Shown here piece after piece: positions 1 through 7,899 of a DNA stretch of 45,316 nt. A program made the translations under genes and the position numbers. Below the pieces are notes generated by a model. It worked only from the letters and a program-made list of their open reading frames with translations. It was not told the DNA's origin and made no database searches. This stretch comes from CALARM01 sp964431735. Lineage in GTDB: Bacteria > Vulcanimicrobiota > SpSt-956 > JAKJGF01. Within the stretch, counting starts at the first letter, position 1; each line of letters starts with the position of its first letter. Location: the NCBI GenBank assembly GCA_964431735.1, contig CAYSLJ010000041.1:1-45316 (forward strand), written 5' to 3'.

Positions 1-62
1 CTCCAGAGCCTCACCCACCGGAAGGGTATAGAATAAATATTACTTTTCGGATAGGCTCTTAG
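1..62. mobile_element. Truncated end of an IS/MITE-like element
   Basis: The sequence ending GGATAGGCT at 49-57, followed by CTTAG at 58-62, is the reverse complement of the left end of the element at 45001-45211. About 28 bases match exactly (AGAGCCTATCCGAAAAGTAA and on), followed by about 30 bases of weaker similarity. The rest of this copy lies outside the window. No transposase reading frame is visible here. Confidence 0.6.
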
Positions 63-86
63 TAGACCGAGGAAAAGAAATTTTTA

Positions 87-114
87 AAGGGCTGTAATTA
101 TAAAGACAGCCCTT
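87..114 (-). terminator. Possible asnA terminator hairpin
   Basis: AAGGGCTGT at 87-95 pairs perfectly with ACAGCCCTT at 106-114 around a 10-nt loop. Read on the minus strand the stem is followed by a T/A-rich stretch rather than a clean T-run. It lies about 145 bp beyond the asnA stop, with a heptamer array between, so the assignment is weak. Confidence 0.35.
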
Positions 115-126
115 AATTAATGTTCT

Positions 127-237
127 CGTGATGCGTAATGCGTGATGCGTGATGCGAAGGGATTAAACCCGTCACGCGTTACGCGTTACGCGTCACGAAT
201 TATTTAATCTAATAAGTTATAAAATACACTATATAGA
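127..237. repeat. Type 2 MITE-like element, partial, with heptamer arms
   Basis: The left arm (127-157) is a run of 7-bp units GTGATGC/GTAATGC. The right arm (171-198) is GTCACGC/GTTACGC units. They are separated by GGGATTAAACCC, which can itself form a hairpin apex. Arm pairing works if G-T (G-U in RNA) wobbles are allowed. The right end, AATAAGTTATAAAATACACT, matches the ends of the copies at 37675-37812 and 32943-33070. The left terminal repeat is not recognisable here. Confidence 0.7.
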
Positions 238-257
238 TGCCACGTATTTCTTTTTCC

Positions 258-1298
258 TTAAAGAAGAACTATATTATTCTCAGAACATTTCTTTATCATC
301 TCATCAGACCAGAGGCTGCTCTGTATTTCTCCCACATGGGCTTTCCTTAAGAAAAACATGCAGAGTCTGGACTGGCCTATGCCTCCTCCTATGGAAAGAG
401 GCAGTTCTCCTTTAAGTAATCTGCTGTGAAATAAAAGATTCTTTCTCTCAGTGCACCCTTTTAGTTCAAGTTGCTTTAAGAGACTTTCCCTGTCCACCCT
501 TATTCCCATAGAAGAAATCTCGAAAGCGCCGCCAAGGAGAGGATACCAGAGAAGAATATCTCCGTTCATTCCTCTATAGCCGTTCTTTGTAGAACTGATC
601 CAGTCATCATAATCGGGAGCCCTTCCGTCATGCGGTTTCCCGTCTTTAAGGTCTGAACCTATACCTATGACAAATACTGCGCCATGAGCTTTACATATTT
701 CATCTTCTCTTTCTCTCGGATTGAGATGAGGATATCTTTCTTCCAGTTCTTCACTGTGTATAAAGGTAATCTCTTCGGGAAGAAGAGGCTTTACGGACGG
801 GAATTCTTTGCATACATATTCTTCAGTACTTTTTACCGCATTATAAATCTTTTTTACAATGAATTTTAAGAAATTCACGTTTCTTTCTTCTTTAGATATA
901 ACCCTTTCCCAGTCCCACTGATCTACATAAATGGAATGCATATTGTCAAGCATTTCATCGGGCCTTATGGCATTCATGTCTGCATATAAGCCTTCTCCGA
1001 TATTAAAATTATAATCGGCAAGAACTATTCTCTTCCATTTTGCAAGAGACTGAACTATTTCCACATTCATATTGTCCATGTATTTGATATTAAAAGAAAC
1101 AGGTTTTTCTATGCCGTTCAGGTCATCGTTTACACCTGTTCCTGCTTTTACAAACAGCGGAGCAGTTACCCTGTGAAGGTTCAGTTTGGCAGAAAGATTT
1201 ATCTGAAAGAATTCTTTTATCAATCTGATTGCTCTTTCCGTTTCTTTTAACGTCAGCAGAGATTTGTAATTATCCGGAATTATTAAACCGTTTTTCAT
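258..1298 (-). CDS. asnA: Aspartate--ammonia ligase (AsnA)
   Basis: The 346-residue product is close to the usual AsnA length of about 330-350. AsnA converts L-aspartate, ammonia and ATP to L-asparagine, AMP and PPi in the cytosol, with a class II aminoacyl-tRNA synthetase-like fold. Family signatures are plain: VEIVQSLAKWKR near residue 80, GEGLYADMNAIRPDE, HSIYVDQWDWERVI, RAPDYDDW, LNGDIL-like MNGDILLWYPLL, SSMGIRVD and the C-terminal GGGIGQSR motif. The start is supported by GGAGAG six bases upstream. It is transcribed divergently from the VIT array and stands alone, with repeats on both sides. The identification is secure by motif content. Confidence 0.97.
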   Translation of the reverse strand: MKNGLIIPDNYKSLLTLKETERAIRLIKEFFQINLSAKLNLHRVTAPLFVKAGTGVNDDLNGIEKPVSFNIKYMDNMNVEIVQSLAKWKRIVLADYNFNIGEGLYADMNAIRPDEMLDNMHSIYVDQWDWERVISKEERNVNFLKFIVKKIYNAVKSTEEYVCKEFPSVKPLLPEEITFIHSEELEERYPHLNPREREDEICKAHGAVFVIGIGSDLKDGKPHDGRAPDYDDWISSTKNGYRGMNGDILLWYPLLGGAFEISSMGIRVDRESLLKQLELKGCTERKNLLFHSRLLKGELPLSIGGGIGQSRLCMFFLRKAHVGEIQSSLWSDEMIKKCSENNIVLL

Positions 1299-1661
1299 GT
1301 TTTTCTCTCCAATCTATTTAATGAGTAGTGAGTAGTGAGTCGATAGAATTATTCCCACTCACTATTCACTATATAAGTGTCATATTTTATCATAACAGGG
1401 ATAAATAATAAAGTGATTTATATTTTTCAGGAGCTTTTAAAGCATCTTTCTTACAGGAGATTTTGCTATATTATAATTTGTTTTTACAATTGTCTTATGG
1501 TAAAATTATTATTAAGTTTTTGATTAAAATATATAACTATTAAGAAATCAGGTTAGATTTCACTATAATTTAAAAAAAATCAGAAAAAAATTGTTTTTCA
1601 CAGGGCCGGTATTAATTAATATACCGGATAAAAGAAGAGAAATGAACGGAGGTATTAAATT
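1299..1661. other. Divergent intergenic region with family B heptamers and a palindrome
   Basis: This 363-bp stretch separates asnA from the first VIT gene. It holds a family B heptamer array at 1320-1371, with GTGAGTA-type units facing their complements (a hairpin). An AT-rich spacer follows, then a near-perfect palindrome at 1606-1627 (CCGGTAT, 8-nt AT loop, ATACCGG) about 35 bp before the VIT1 start. The palindrome could be an operator or a 5' UTR hairpin. No gene is seen. Confidence 0.6.
1320..1371. repeat. Family B heptamer array (copy 1)
   Basis: Units of the AGTAGTG/AGTGAGT type run on the left, and their complements ACTCACT/ATTCACT run on the right across a short AT loop. The unit length is 7 bp and the whole can fold as a stem. 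The same family recurs at 22712-22780, 29622-29665, 29791-29806, 41532-41563 and 43921-43985. Confidence 0.75.
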
Positions 1662-4600
1662 ATGCTTACAGACGACATATTCTTCATGGGAAGAAAAATT
1701 ACCGAAGGCACCGTTATACCGGCAGGCATAGCAAATATCACTCTCCCTCTCAAATATACGGAAGTAAGAGCAAACATCATAGGACTCCTGGCAGATGTAA
1801 AAGTCATACAGAAATTCCAGAATACAATGGATAAAAATATAGAGGCAATCTATGTTTTCCCTTTACCCCATGAAAGTGCCGTAAATGACCTTGAAATAAA
1901 AATAGATAAAAGAATAATAAAAGCAGAGGTAAAAGAGAGGGAAGAAGCAAGGAAAACCTATGAAGAAGCGCGGGACGGTGGAAAAAAAGCAGGGCTTCTG
2001 GAACAGGAAAGACCGAATATATTCACCATGAGTGTGGCAAATATTGAGCCGGGACAGGAAATATATGTAACGCTCACCTATCATGAAACACTTAAATATG
2101 AAGACGGAGAATATGAGTTTGTATTTCCTATGACAATAACTCCGAGATATACGGGAGACGGTGAAACTTCGACTGTATCAGATTCTGAAAGAATTTCTCC
2201 TCCCTTATCCGAAAAATCTCAGAGGGAAGTGAATATATTCGTAAATCTGAATACAGGTTTTCCCATAGGAGAAGTAAAATCTCCGAGTCATTTACTTTAT
2301 ATGGAAGAAAAGGGGGACCATATCCGAAATATTCAACTGGCAAAAGAAGGAGAATTACCCAATAAAGATTTCATATTAACTTACAGTTCAAAAGGAGAAA
2401 ATTTAGAAAATTCAATCTCTTTTTACAGAAAAGAAGGAAAACCCGGCACCTTTATGCTCCACATGACTCCGAAAATCGATTACGGCCCCGAAGAAATGTT
2501 AAAAAGAGAAATGATCTTCGTCCTTGACAGATCAGGCTCTATGGGTTACGGTTCCGGTTTTGTCGCACCTATGGAACATGCAAAAGCGGCTCTGAAATCA
2601 TGTCTTCGCACCCTCAGGACAGGTGATTCTTTTAATATTGTCACCTTTGATACATTTATAGAACAGATGTCTCAGGCTTCGCTGGAATTTAACGAGGAAA
2701 ATCTCAAAAAAGCCGAAACCTTTATTGACGCTACCCATGCAAGAGGAGGCACTGATATATACAGAGCAATGGAATGTGCATTGAAAATGCCTGTAAATAA
2801 AATTTATCTCAGACAGATAGTATTTCTTACAGACGGAGCGGTAGGAAATGAAGAAGAAATTTTAAAAGAACTGCAGAAAATACTCGGTAAAGCAAGAGTT
2901 TTTACCTTCGGCATAGGCCCTTCGGTAAACAGGTATTTACTGGATAAAATGGCTCAGATGGGAAAAGGTACTGCCCATTATCTTATGCTTGATGAGGACA
3001 TAGAAGAAGCCATCCAGAAATTTTCAAATCAGGCAGCTTTCCCCATACTATGTGATATAAATCTGGAATGGAAAGGCGGAAAAGTTGCAGATGTCTATCC
3101 TTCCATTCTGCCCGATCTCTATTTCGGACAGGTTCTTTATATAGTGGGCCGTTTCTATTCGGAAGGAAATGTTACGGCAATATTAAAAACCAGAACTGCA
3201 GAAGGAGATTTTATTCAGGAGTTTCCTGCGGAACTGCCGGAAAAAGACGAAGAATATCCTGTAATAGAAACAATATGGGCAAGAAAAAGAATAGATGCGT
3301 TACTGGACAGGCAGAGAGAATATCCTCAGGAGAAAGCTTCCATAAGGGATGAAATCATAGGAATTGCAATGAAATACAATCTTATGAGCCCCTGTACGTC
3401 ACTTGTGGCAGTTGAGAAGACTGAAGGAGAAGATGGCGAGAAAGAAAAGAAAGAACTGATTACCATTAACGTGCCTTCCATATTGCCGGAAGGGCTTAAT
3501 CATAATGTGTTTTCTTCCCATCCCGTAGGAGGTGGCAAGATGGCAGGAAGCGGTTTCACCGGAATGGCATGTATGCCACCTTTACCGGCTCCTCAGAATG
3601 CAGATGATGATACATGTTCTATGGCACCTGTTGCCCCTGCCATTTCTATGAGGACAAGATCTGCTGCCGGTATGGGCGGAGGGTTTATAAAGGTGGATTT
3701 ACTGCCGAGTGAAAGAAAAAGTTTCTCTCTATTAAGTGGAGTCAGTAATCTTGTAGGAGATGTTATAGACGGTGTAAAAGCAATGGTGTCACCTAAAAAA
3801 CAGGAGGTAATGGAACAGGTAAAAATGGATTCAACACTTGAAGTTTTAAGAGAAGAAGCTGTAGAAAGAATACCCCGTCCTTTATCAAAGTCCGGCGATG
3901 ATGTCAATGGAATAGAAAAGCCAGAGGATAAAAAGGGTAAAGTCAGTCCACAGCTACTATCTACACCTCAGTTATTGAAAGAGCGTGACTCTGGATTTAA
4001 GGGTAAAGTCAGTCCACAGTTATTATCTACACCTGAAACGACTGAAATAATTTTTAAATGGCTCATAAGGAATCAGACTGCCGATGGTTTCTTCAGTAAA
4101 GAAGATGAACCGGAGAAAAATATTACTGTCACATGTCTTGCAGTTCTTTCCTTTATCGGACAGGGACATACTGACAGAACAGGAAAATATAAGCCCCAGA
4201 TAGGAAAAGCCATTATAAATATAGTCAATAACCTGGATAAAATGTCAGGTATTCCATTTTCTCTATCTGCCTGGATAATATTTGAATTATATAATTTATC
4301 ACAGAAAAAGAAAGATAAAGATGTGGCAGAAAAAGCACTTCAGAAACTGAAAGATTTATGGAGTAAGCTCACAGGTAATTCAGAGTGTTTCTTTTCTGCC
4401 ATAGCGGCAAGAACTGCTCTGAGAGCAGGATTGATTAAAGAAGGAGACCTTCCTGAAATTGACGACCGGCTCTCTTCTGCAGATGGAAAAGAAATTTCCT
4501 CTATAATTACTTTAGATGACTTTCTGTCATCTATTATAAGTTTAATGTCAGGAAAAGAAGAGGTATATAAATCATTCGTAGATTTCATCGGAGAACATTA

Positions 4601-4718
4601 TATAAGCACAGGGCCGGCGAAAGGTGGCTTTCAGGCTGCCTGGGCACAGCTGCCGGGAAGCACAGCCACGGCAATTTTCGTGATATCCTGGAAGGACAGT
4701 AAATTGATTGGAAAGTGA
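1662..4718 (+). CDS. VIT-vWA protein with C-terminal alpha/alpha-toroid-like domain (paralogue 1)
   Basis: The 1018-residue product starts 9 bases after GGAGG. The VIT domain (vault/inter-alpha-trypsin type) spans about residues 10-150, including the AIYVFPLPHESAV segment. The vWA domain spans about 280-470 with a complete MIDAS: DRSGS beginning at D289, T of GGTDI and D of LTDG. The usual VIT/vWA C-terminal region follows (IPDLY/LPDLY-FGQVLY, ETIWARKRID, MSPCTSLVAVE). A low-complexity linker of about 190 residues leads to a 230-residue helical domain with LIRNQTADG and a GHTDRTGKYK motif, resembling prenyltransferase/squalene-cyclase toroid repeats. There is no signal peptide or TM segment, so a cytosolic site is inferred. 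The linker contains a 22-residue-period duplication (3933-4034). It probably acts in protein-protein binding or assembly; the function is unknown. It heads a same-strand run with the next two paralogues. Confidence 0.85.
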   Translation: MLTDDIFFMGRKITEGTVIPAGIANITLPLKYTEVRANIIGLLADVKVIQKFQNTMDKNIEAIYVFPLPHESAVNDLEIKIDKRIIKAEVKEREEARKTYEEARDGGKKAGLLEQERPNIFTMSVANIEPGQEIYVTLTYHETLKYEDGEYEFVFPMTITPRYTGDGETSTVSDSERISPPLSEKSQREVNIFVNLNTGFPIGEVKSPSHLLYMEEKGDHIRNIQLAKEGELPNKDFILTYSSKGENLENSISFYRKEGKPGTFMLHMTPKIDYGPEEMLKREMIFVLDRSGSMGYGSGFVAPMEHAKAALKSCLRTLRTGDSFNIVTFDTFIEQMSQASLEFNEENLKKAETFIDATHARGGTDIYRAMECALKMPVNKIYLRQIVFLTDGAVGNEEEILKELQKILGKARVFTFGIGPSVNRYLLDKMAQMGKGTAHYLMLDEDIEEAIQKFSNQAAFPILCDINLEWKGGKVADVYPSILPDLYFGQVLYIVGRFYSEGNVTAILKTRTAEGDFIQEFPAELPEKDEEYPVIETIWARKRIDALLDRQREYPQEKASIRDEIIGIAMKYNLMSPCTSLVAVEKTEGEDGEKEKKELITINVPSILPEGLNHNVFSSHPVGGGKMAGSGFTGMACMPPLPAPQNADDDTCSMAPVAPAISMRTRSAAGMGGGFIKVDLLPSERKSFSLLSGVSNLVGDVIDGVKAMVSPKKQEVMEQVKMDSTLEVLREEAVERIPRPLSKSGDDVNGIEKPEDKKGKVSPQLLSTPQLLKERDSGFKGKVSPQLLSTPETTEIIFKWLIRNQTADGFFSKEDEPEKNITVTCLAVLSFIGQGHTDRTGKYKPQIGKAIINIVNNLDKMSGIPFSLSAWIIFELYNLSQKKKDKDVAEKALQKLKDLWSKLTGNSECFFSAIAARTALRAGLIKEGDLPEIDDRLSSADGKEISSIITLDDFLSSIISLMSGKEEVYKSFVDFIGEHYISTGPAKGGFQAAWAQLPGSTATAIFVISWKDSKLIGK
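3933..4034. repeat. Direct 36-bp duplication inside paralogue 1
   Basis: Two copies, 3933-3968 and 3999-4034, are offset by 66 bp and differ at only two third-codon positions. Each encodes KGKVSPQLLSTP. The duplication keeps the reading frame and lies in the disordered linker before the toroid-like domain. The other three paralogues lack it. Confidence 0.9.
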
Positions 4719-4899
4719 GTCGTAGGGGCGACTCCCTGTGGTCGCCCTGTTTCAGTGAAAACACGCGTCACGCGTTACGCTTTACTCGTCACGATTATAA
4801 AGCATTACGCATTACGCATTACGCATCACGCATCACGAACCACCCGTCACGCGTCACGCGTTACGCGTCACGCATTTATACAGAAAGGCAGGCAAACAT
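4719..4899. repeat. Hairpin repeat plus long family A heptamer array
   Basis: A hairpin-forming repeat sits at 4721-4748, with AGGGGCGA facing TCGCCCT. A related inverted copy is at 41507-41530. Heptamers follow at 4761-4875: GCGTCAC/GCGTTAC units, then five CATTACG/CATCACG units, then more CGTCACG units. Unlike most other copies, all are in the same orientation. The array ends about 25 bp before the paralogue 2 start. No gene is seen. Confidence 0.75.
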
Positions 4900-7872
4900 A
4901 TGAGAATGATATATACAGGTCAGGATGTAGATATGAGTTTTTATAAAAGAAAATACACTGAAGGTACAATGATAACCCCGGAAGGAGCTGCATTGCCTCT
5001 AAAATATACAGAAGTAAGGGCAGATATTACGGGACTCCTTGCCGATGTAAAAGTAATACAGAAATTTGAAAATAATTTGAATAAAAATATTGAAGCAGTC
5101 TATGTGTTTCCTCTCCCTCATGACAGTGCCGTAAATTCACTGGAAATAAAAATCGGAGAAAGAATAATAAAAGGTGTCATAAAAGAAAGGGAAGAAGCAA
5201 GAAGAACCTACGAAGATGCGAGGGATGAAGGAAAGAAAGCAGGTCTTCTGGAACAGGAAAGAGCCAATGTTTTCACCATGAGTGTGGCCAATATAGAACC
5301 GGCTCAGGAAATACTGGTTACCCTCACCTATTATGAAACGGTAAAATATGAAGACGGAGAATATGAATTTGTATTCCCCATGACAATCACTCCGAAATAT
5401 ATTGATAAAACACAGGTAAAGGATTCTGAGAAAATTTCTCCGCCTGTCGAAACAAGAAAGGCGGGGAGGGAAATAAATCTCTTTATAAACCTGGATACAG
5501 GTTTTACGCCGGGAGAAATTAAATCACCGTCTCATTTACTGTTTATTCAGGAAAAAGGGGAGACAAAAAGAGAAATTCAGCTTGCAAAAGAAGGAGAACT
5601 CCCCGATAAGGATTTCATATTGAAATATTCCTCCTCAGGTGAACAGTTAGAGAGTGAACTTTCCTTTTACAGAAAAGAATTTAAACCCGGCACCTTTATG
5701 CTCCATATAACTCCAAAGATGGACTATGGCCCTGATGAAATGGTAAAAAGGGACGTTGTTTTTGTTCTTGACCGTTCCGGTTCCATGAGCGGCCATCCCA
5801 TAGAACAGGCAAGGAAAGCCCTGAAGGCATGTCTGAGAACTCTCAGGTCAGGAGATACCTTCTCTGTTATAGTTTTTGACGACAGGGTTGAATATATGGA
5901 AAATCGTTCCATTGAATTCAACGATGCACATCTCCTTAAAGCCGATTCATATATTGACAGCATCGGCCCGAGAGGCGGAACAGATATACTTGCTGCCATG
6001 GACGCAGCACTTAAACTTCCTGCAAATAAACTTTATGTAAGACAGATTGTATTCCTTACAGACGGAGCAGTGGGAAATGAAGATTTTGTTCTTCAGGAGA
6101 TAAAAAAATCTCTTGGTAAATCAAGGGTTTTTACCTTCGGAATAGGCCCTGCCGTAAACAGACTGCTCCTTGACGGTATGGCAGAAATGGGGCGCGGAAC
6201 ATCACGGTATATTACCTTTGAAGAGAATATTGAAGATGCAATACAGAAATTCTCAAATCAGACATCTTTCCCCGTGCTTACAGATATATCACTTGAATGG
6301 AAAGATGCATCTGTGGCAGATATGTATCCCGTAAAAATCCCTGATCTTTATGCCGGTCAGGTTCTTTATACAGTTGGCCGTTTCCACTCGTCAGGGAAGG
6401 CTACTGCCATACTGAAAGCCATGACGGGAGGAGGAGAATTCCGCCAGGAAATAGAGATAGATCTTCCCGATGAAGCTACGGAACATCCTGTTATTGAAAC
6501 AATATGGGCAAGGCATAGGATTGATGCACTCTTGAAGAAAATGTCCGAAAAGCCGAAAGAAAAACATGAAATAAGGGATGAAATTATTGGAATAGCCCTG
6601 AGATACAGTCTTATGAGTCCATATACGTCTCTTGTGGCAGTGGAACAGGGAGAAGATGATGAAGAACCGAAAGAGAAAAAAGAAATAATGAGAATAGATG
6701 TGCCTTCCATGGTGCCTGAAGGACTGGATAGAGACGCCTTTGCAGGGCCGGGACAGAGACTTACCGGTTCTTCAATGAAACTTTCATACAGGTCGGGCAG
6801 ACCTGCACCGGGACCGATGTCAGGCATTATAATGAACGTAAAAAGAGATGCTTCTTCCGGCCCTGTTTTAATGAGAAGATTATCGTCAGATAGAAGTGCT
6901 TCTCCAGGCCCATCAGCTTTCCGTAAACCTGAATCACAGGCAGGCCATGGACCTTCTGCAGAGAAGGATGTTTTATCAGAAGAAGTTCTTTACTCCAGAA
7001 CGCGTGTTCCTTTCAGAGAACCGGCTTTTTCCGCTTTGCCTCCTGCGGATAACATGGATGAAGCTGAAAATGAAAAAGGAATTGTATGGGAATCCGGTGC
7101 TCCCCTGTCTTTTGAATGTGAAGAAGAGTTTGATGATAGTCCGGTGAGTCCTGCACTACAGGCCTGTGAAATGAAGAGTGATGAAAAAATAACACCTGAA
7201 ATGATTGATTTAACCTTTAAATATCTTGCAAGAAACCAGAATGCAGACGGCTCATGGAGTAAAGAAGTTCTTGAAGAGAAAAAAGTAATATCTACGGCTC
7301 TGGCTGTTCTTGCATTTATAAAAGAGGGACATACCAATAAGACAGGAAACTATGTTCCTCATGTAAGCAGGGCAGTTTATTTTATCCTGAATAATATGGA
7401 TAATCTTTCAGGTTTTTCACTGGTACTTTCCACAATGGTTTTTATAGAACTCTTCAAACATTCTGATAAAAAGAAGGAAAGAAAGGATGCAGAAAAAGCC
7501 ATTGCAATACTGAAAGATAACTGGTATACATTCAAAAATCTCCATGAAAAAACCTTCGTATCTCTATCGGTAAAATCTGCCGTAGAAGCAGGCCTTTTGT
7601 CAGAAGGAGAAGTGACTGATACAGATAAATGGCTGTCAGAGGGAAAAGACAGCGCAAAAATTATCTCTACCATAGAAAAAATAGATGATATAGTTTCTCT
7701 ATTCCTCTGTTTAATATCAGGAGATGAAGGATTAATAAATTCTTCTGTTGATCTTTTAATGAACCATTATATAAGAGGCGGCCCGGAAGAGGGGAGTATA
7801 AATATTTTTGAGTTAAATCCTGTTGACACTACTGCACAGGGGATTTTTGTACTCTGTCAGACCGGGAATTAA
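4900..7872 (+). CDS. VIT-vWA protein with C-terminal alpha/alpha-toroid-like domain (paralogue 2)
   Basis: The 990-residue product has the same order as its neighbours: VIT about 12-150; vWA about 285-470 with MIDAS DRSGS from D291, T of GGTDI and D of LTDG; a conserved post-vWA region; a linker of about 150 residues rich in P, S, G and acidic residues; and a toroid-like helical domain from about 763 (YLARNQNADGSWS, GHTNKTGNY). The start is uncertain. The ATG at 4900 has a weak AAAGGCAGG upstream. An internal ATG at 4933 gives MSFYKRKYTEG, which aligns better with paralogues 1 and 4. The upstream codons (DVDMSFYK) also occur inside paralogue 3. No signal peptide or TM segment is visible. It is followed by paralogue 3 after 27 bp, so the two are probably cotranscribed. 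Confidence 0.83.
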   Translation: MRMIYTGQDVDMSFYKRKYTEGTMITPEGAALPLKYTEVRADITGLLADVKVIQKFENNLNKNIEAVYVFPLPHDSAVNSLEIKIGERIIKGVIKEREEARRTYEDARDEGKKAGLLEQERANVFTMSVANIEPAQEILVTLTYYETVKYEDGEYEFVFPMTITPKYIDKTQVKDSEKISPPVETRKAGREINLFINLDTGFTPGEIKSPSHLLFIQEKGETKREIQLAKEGELPDKDFILKYSSSGEQLESELSFYRKEFKPGTFMLHITPKMDYGPDEMVKRDVVFVLDRSGSMSGHPIEQARKALKACLRTLRSGDTFSVIVFDDRVEYMENRSIEFNDAHLLKADSYIDSIGPRGGTDILAAMDAALKLPANKLYVRQIVFLTDGAVGNEDFVLQEIKKSLGKSRVFTFGIGPAVNRLLLDGMAEMGRGTSRYITFEENIEDAIQKFSNQTSFPVLTDISLEWKDASVADMYPVKIPDLYAGQVLYTVGRFHSSGKATAILKAMTGGGEFRQEIEIDLPDEATEHPVIETIWARHRIDALLKKMSEKPKEKHEIRDEIIGIALRYSLMSPYTSLVAVEQGEDDEEPKEKKEIMRIDVPSMVPEGLDRDAFAGPGQRLTGSSMKLSYRSGRPAPGPMSGIIMNVKRDASSGPVLMRRLSSDRSASPGPSAFRKPESQAGHGPSAEKDVLSEEVLYSRTRVPFREPAFSALPPADNMDEAENEKGIVWESGAPLSFECEEEFDDSPVSPALQACEMKSDEKITPEMIDLTFKYLARNQNADGSWSKEVLEEKKVISTALAVLAFIKEGHTNKTGNYVPHVSRAVYFILNNMDNLSGFSLVLSTMVFIELFKHSDKKKERKDAEKAIAILKDNWYTFKNLHEKTFVSLSVKSAVEAGLLSEGEVTDTDKWLSEGKDSAKIISTIEKIDDIVSLFLCLISGDEGLINSSVDLLMNHYIRGGPEEGSINIFELNPVDTTAQGIFVLCQTGN

Positions 7873-7899
7873 GAGATATAATATACAGGGAGGCGCATT

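Noticed and set aside
1110..3931. The NDDLNGIEKP segment of AsnA and DDVNGIEKP in VIT paralogue 1 look alike.
   Set aside because: The match is only about nine residues with different codons in unrelated contexts, so it is probably chance.
4763..4875. Heptamer arrays as a CRISPR array.
   Set aside because: Units are 7 bp without unique spacers, and no cas genes are present.
6366..6827. Long minus-strand open frames opposite the VIT genes (for example 153 residues).
   Set aside because: They are antisense shadows of clear coding regions, lacking ribosome sites and domain signatures.
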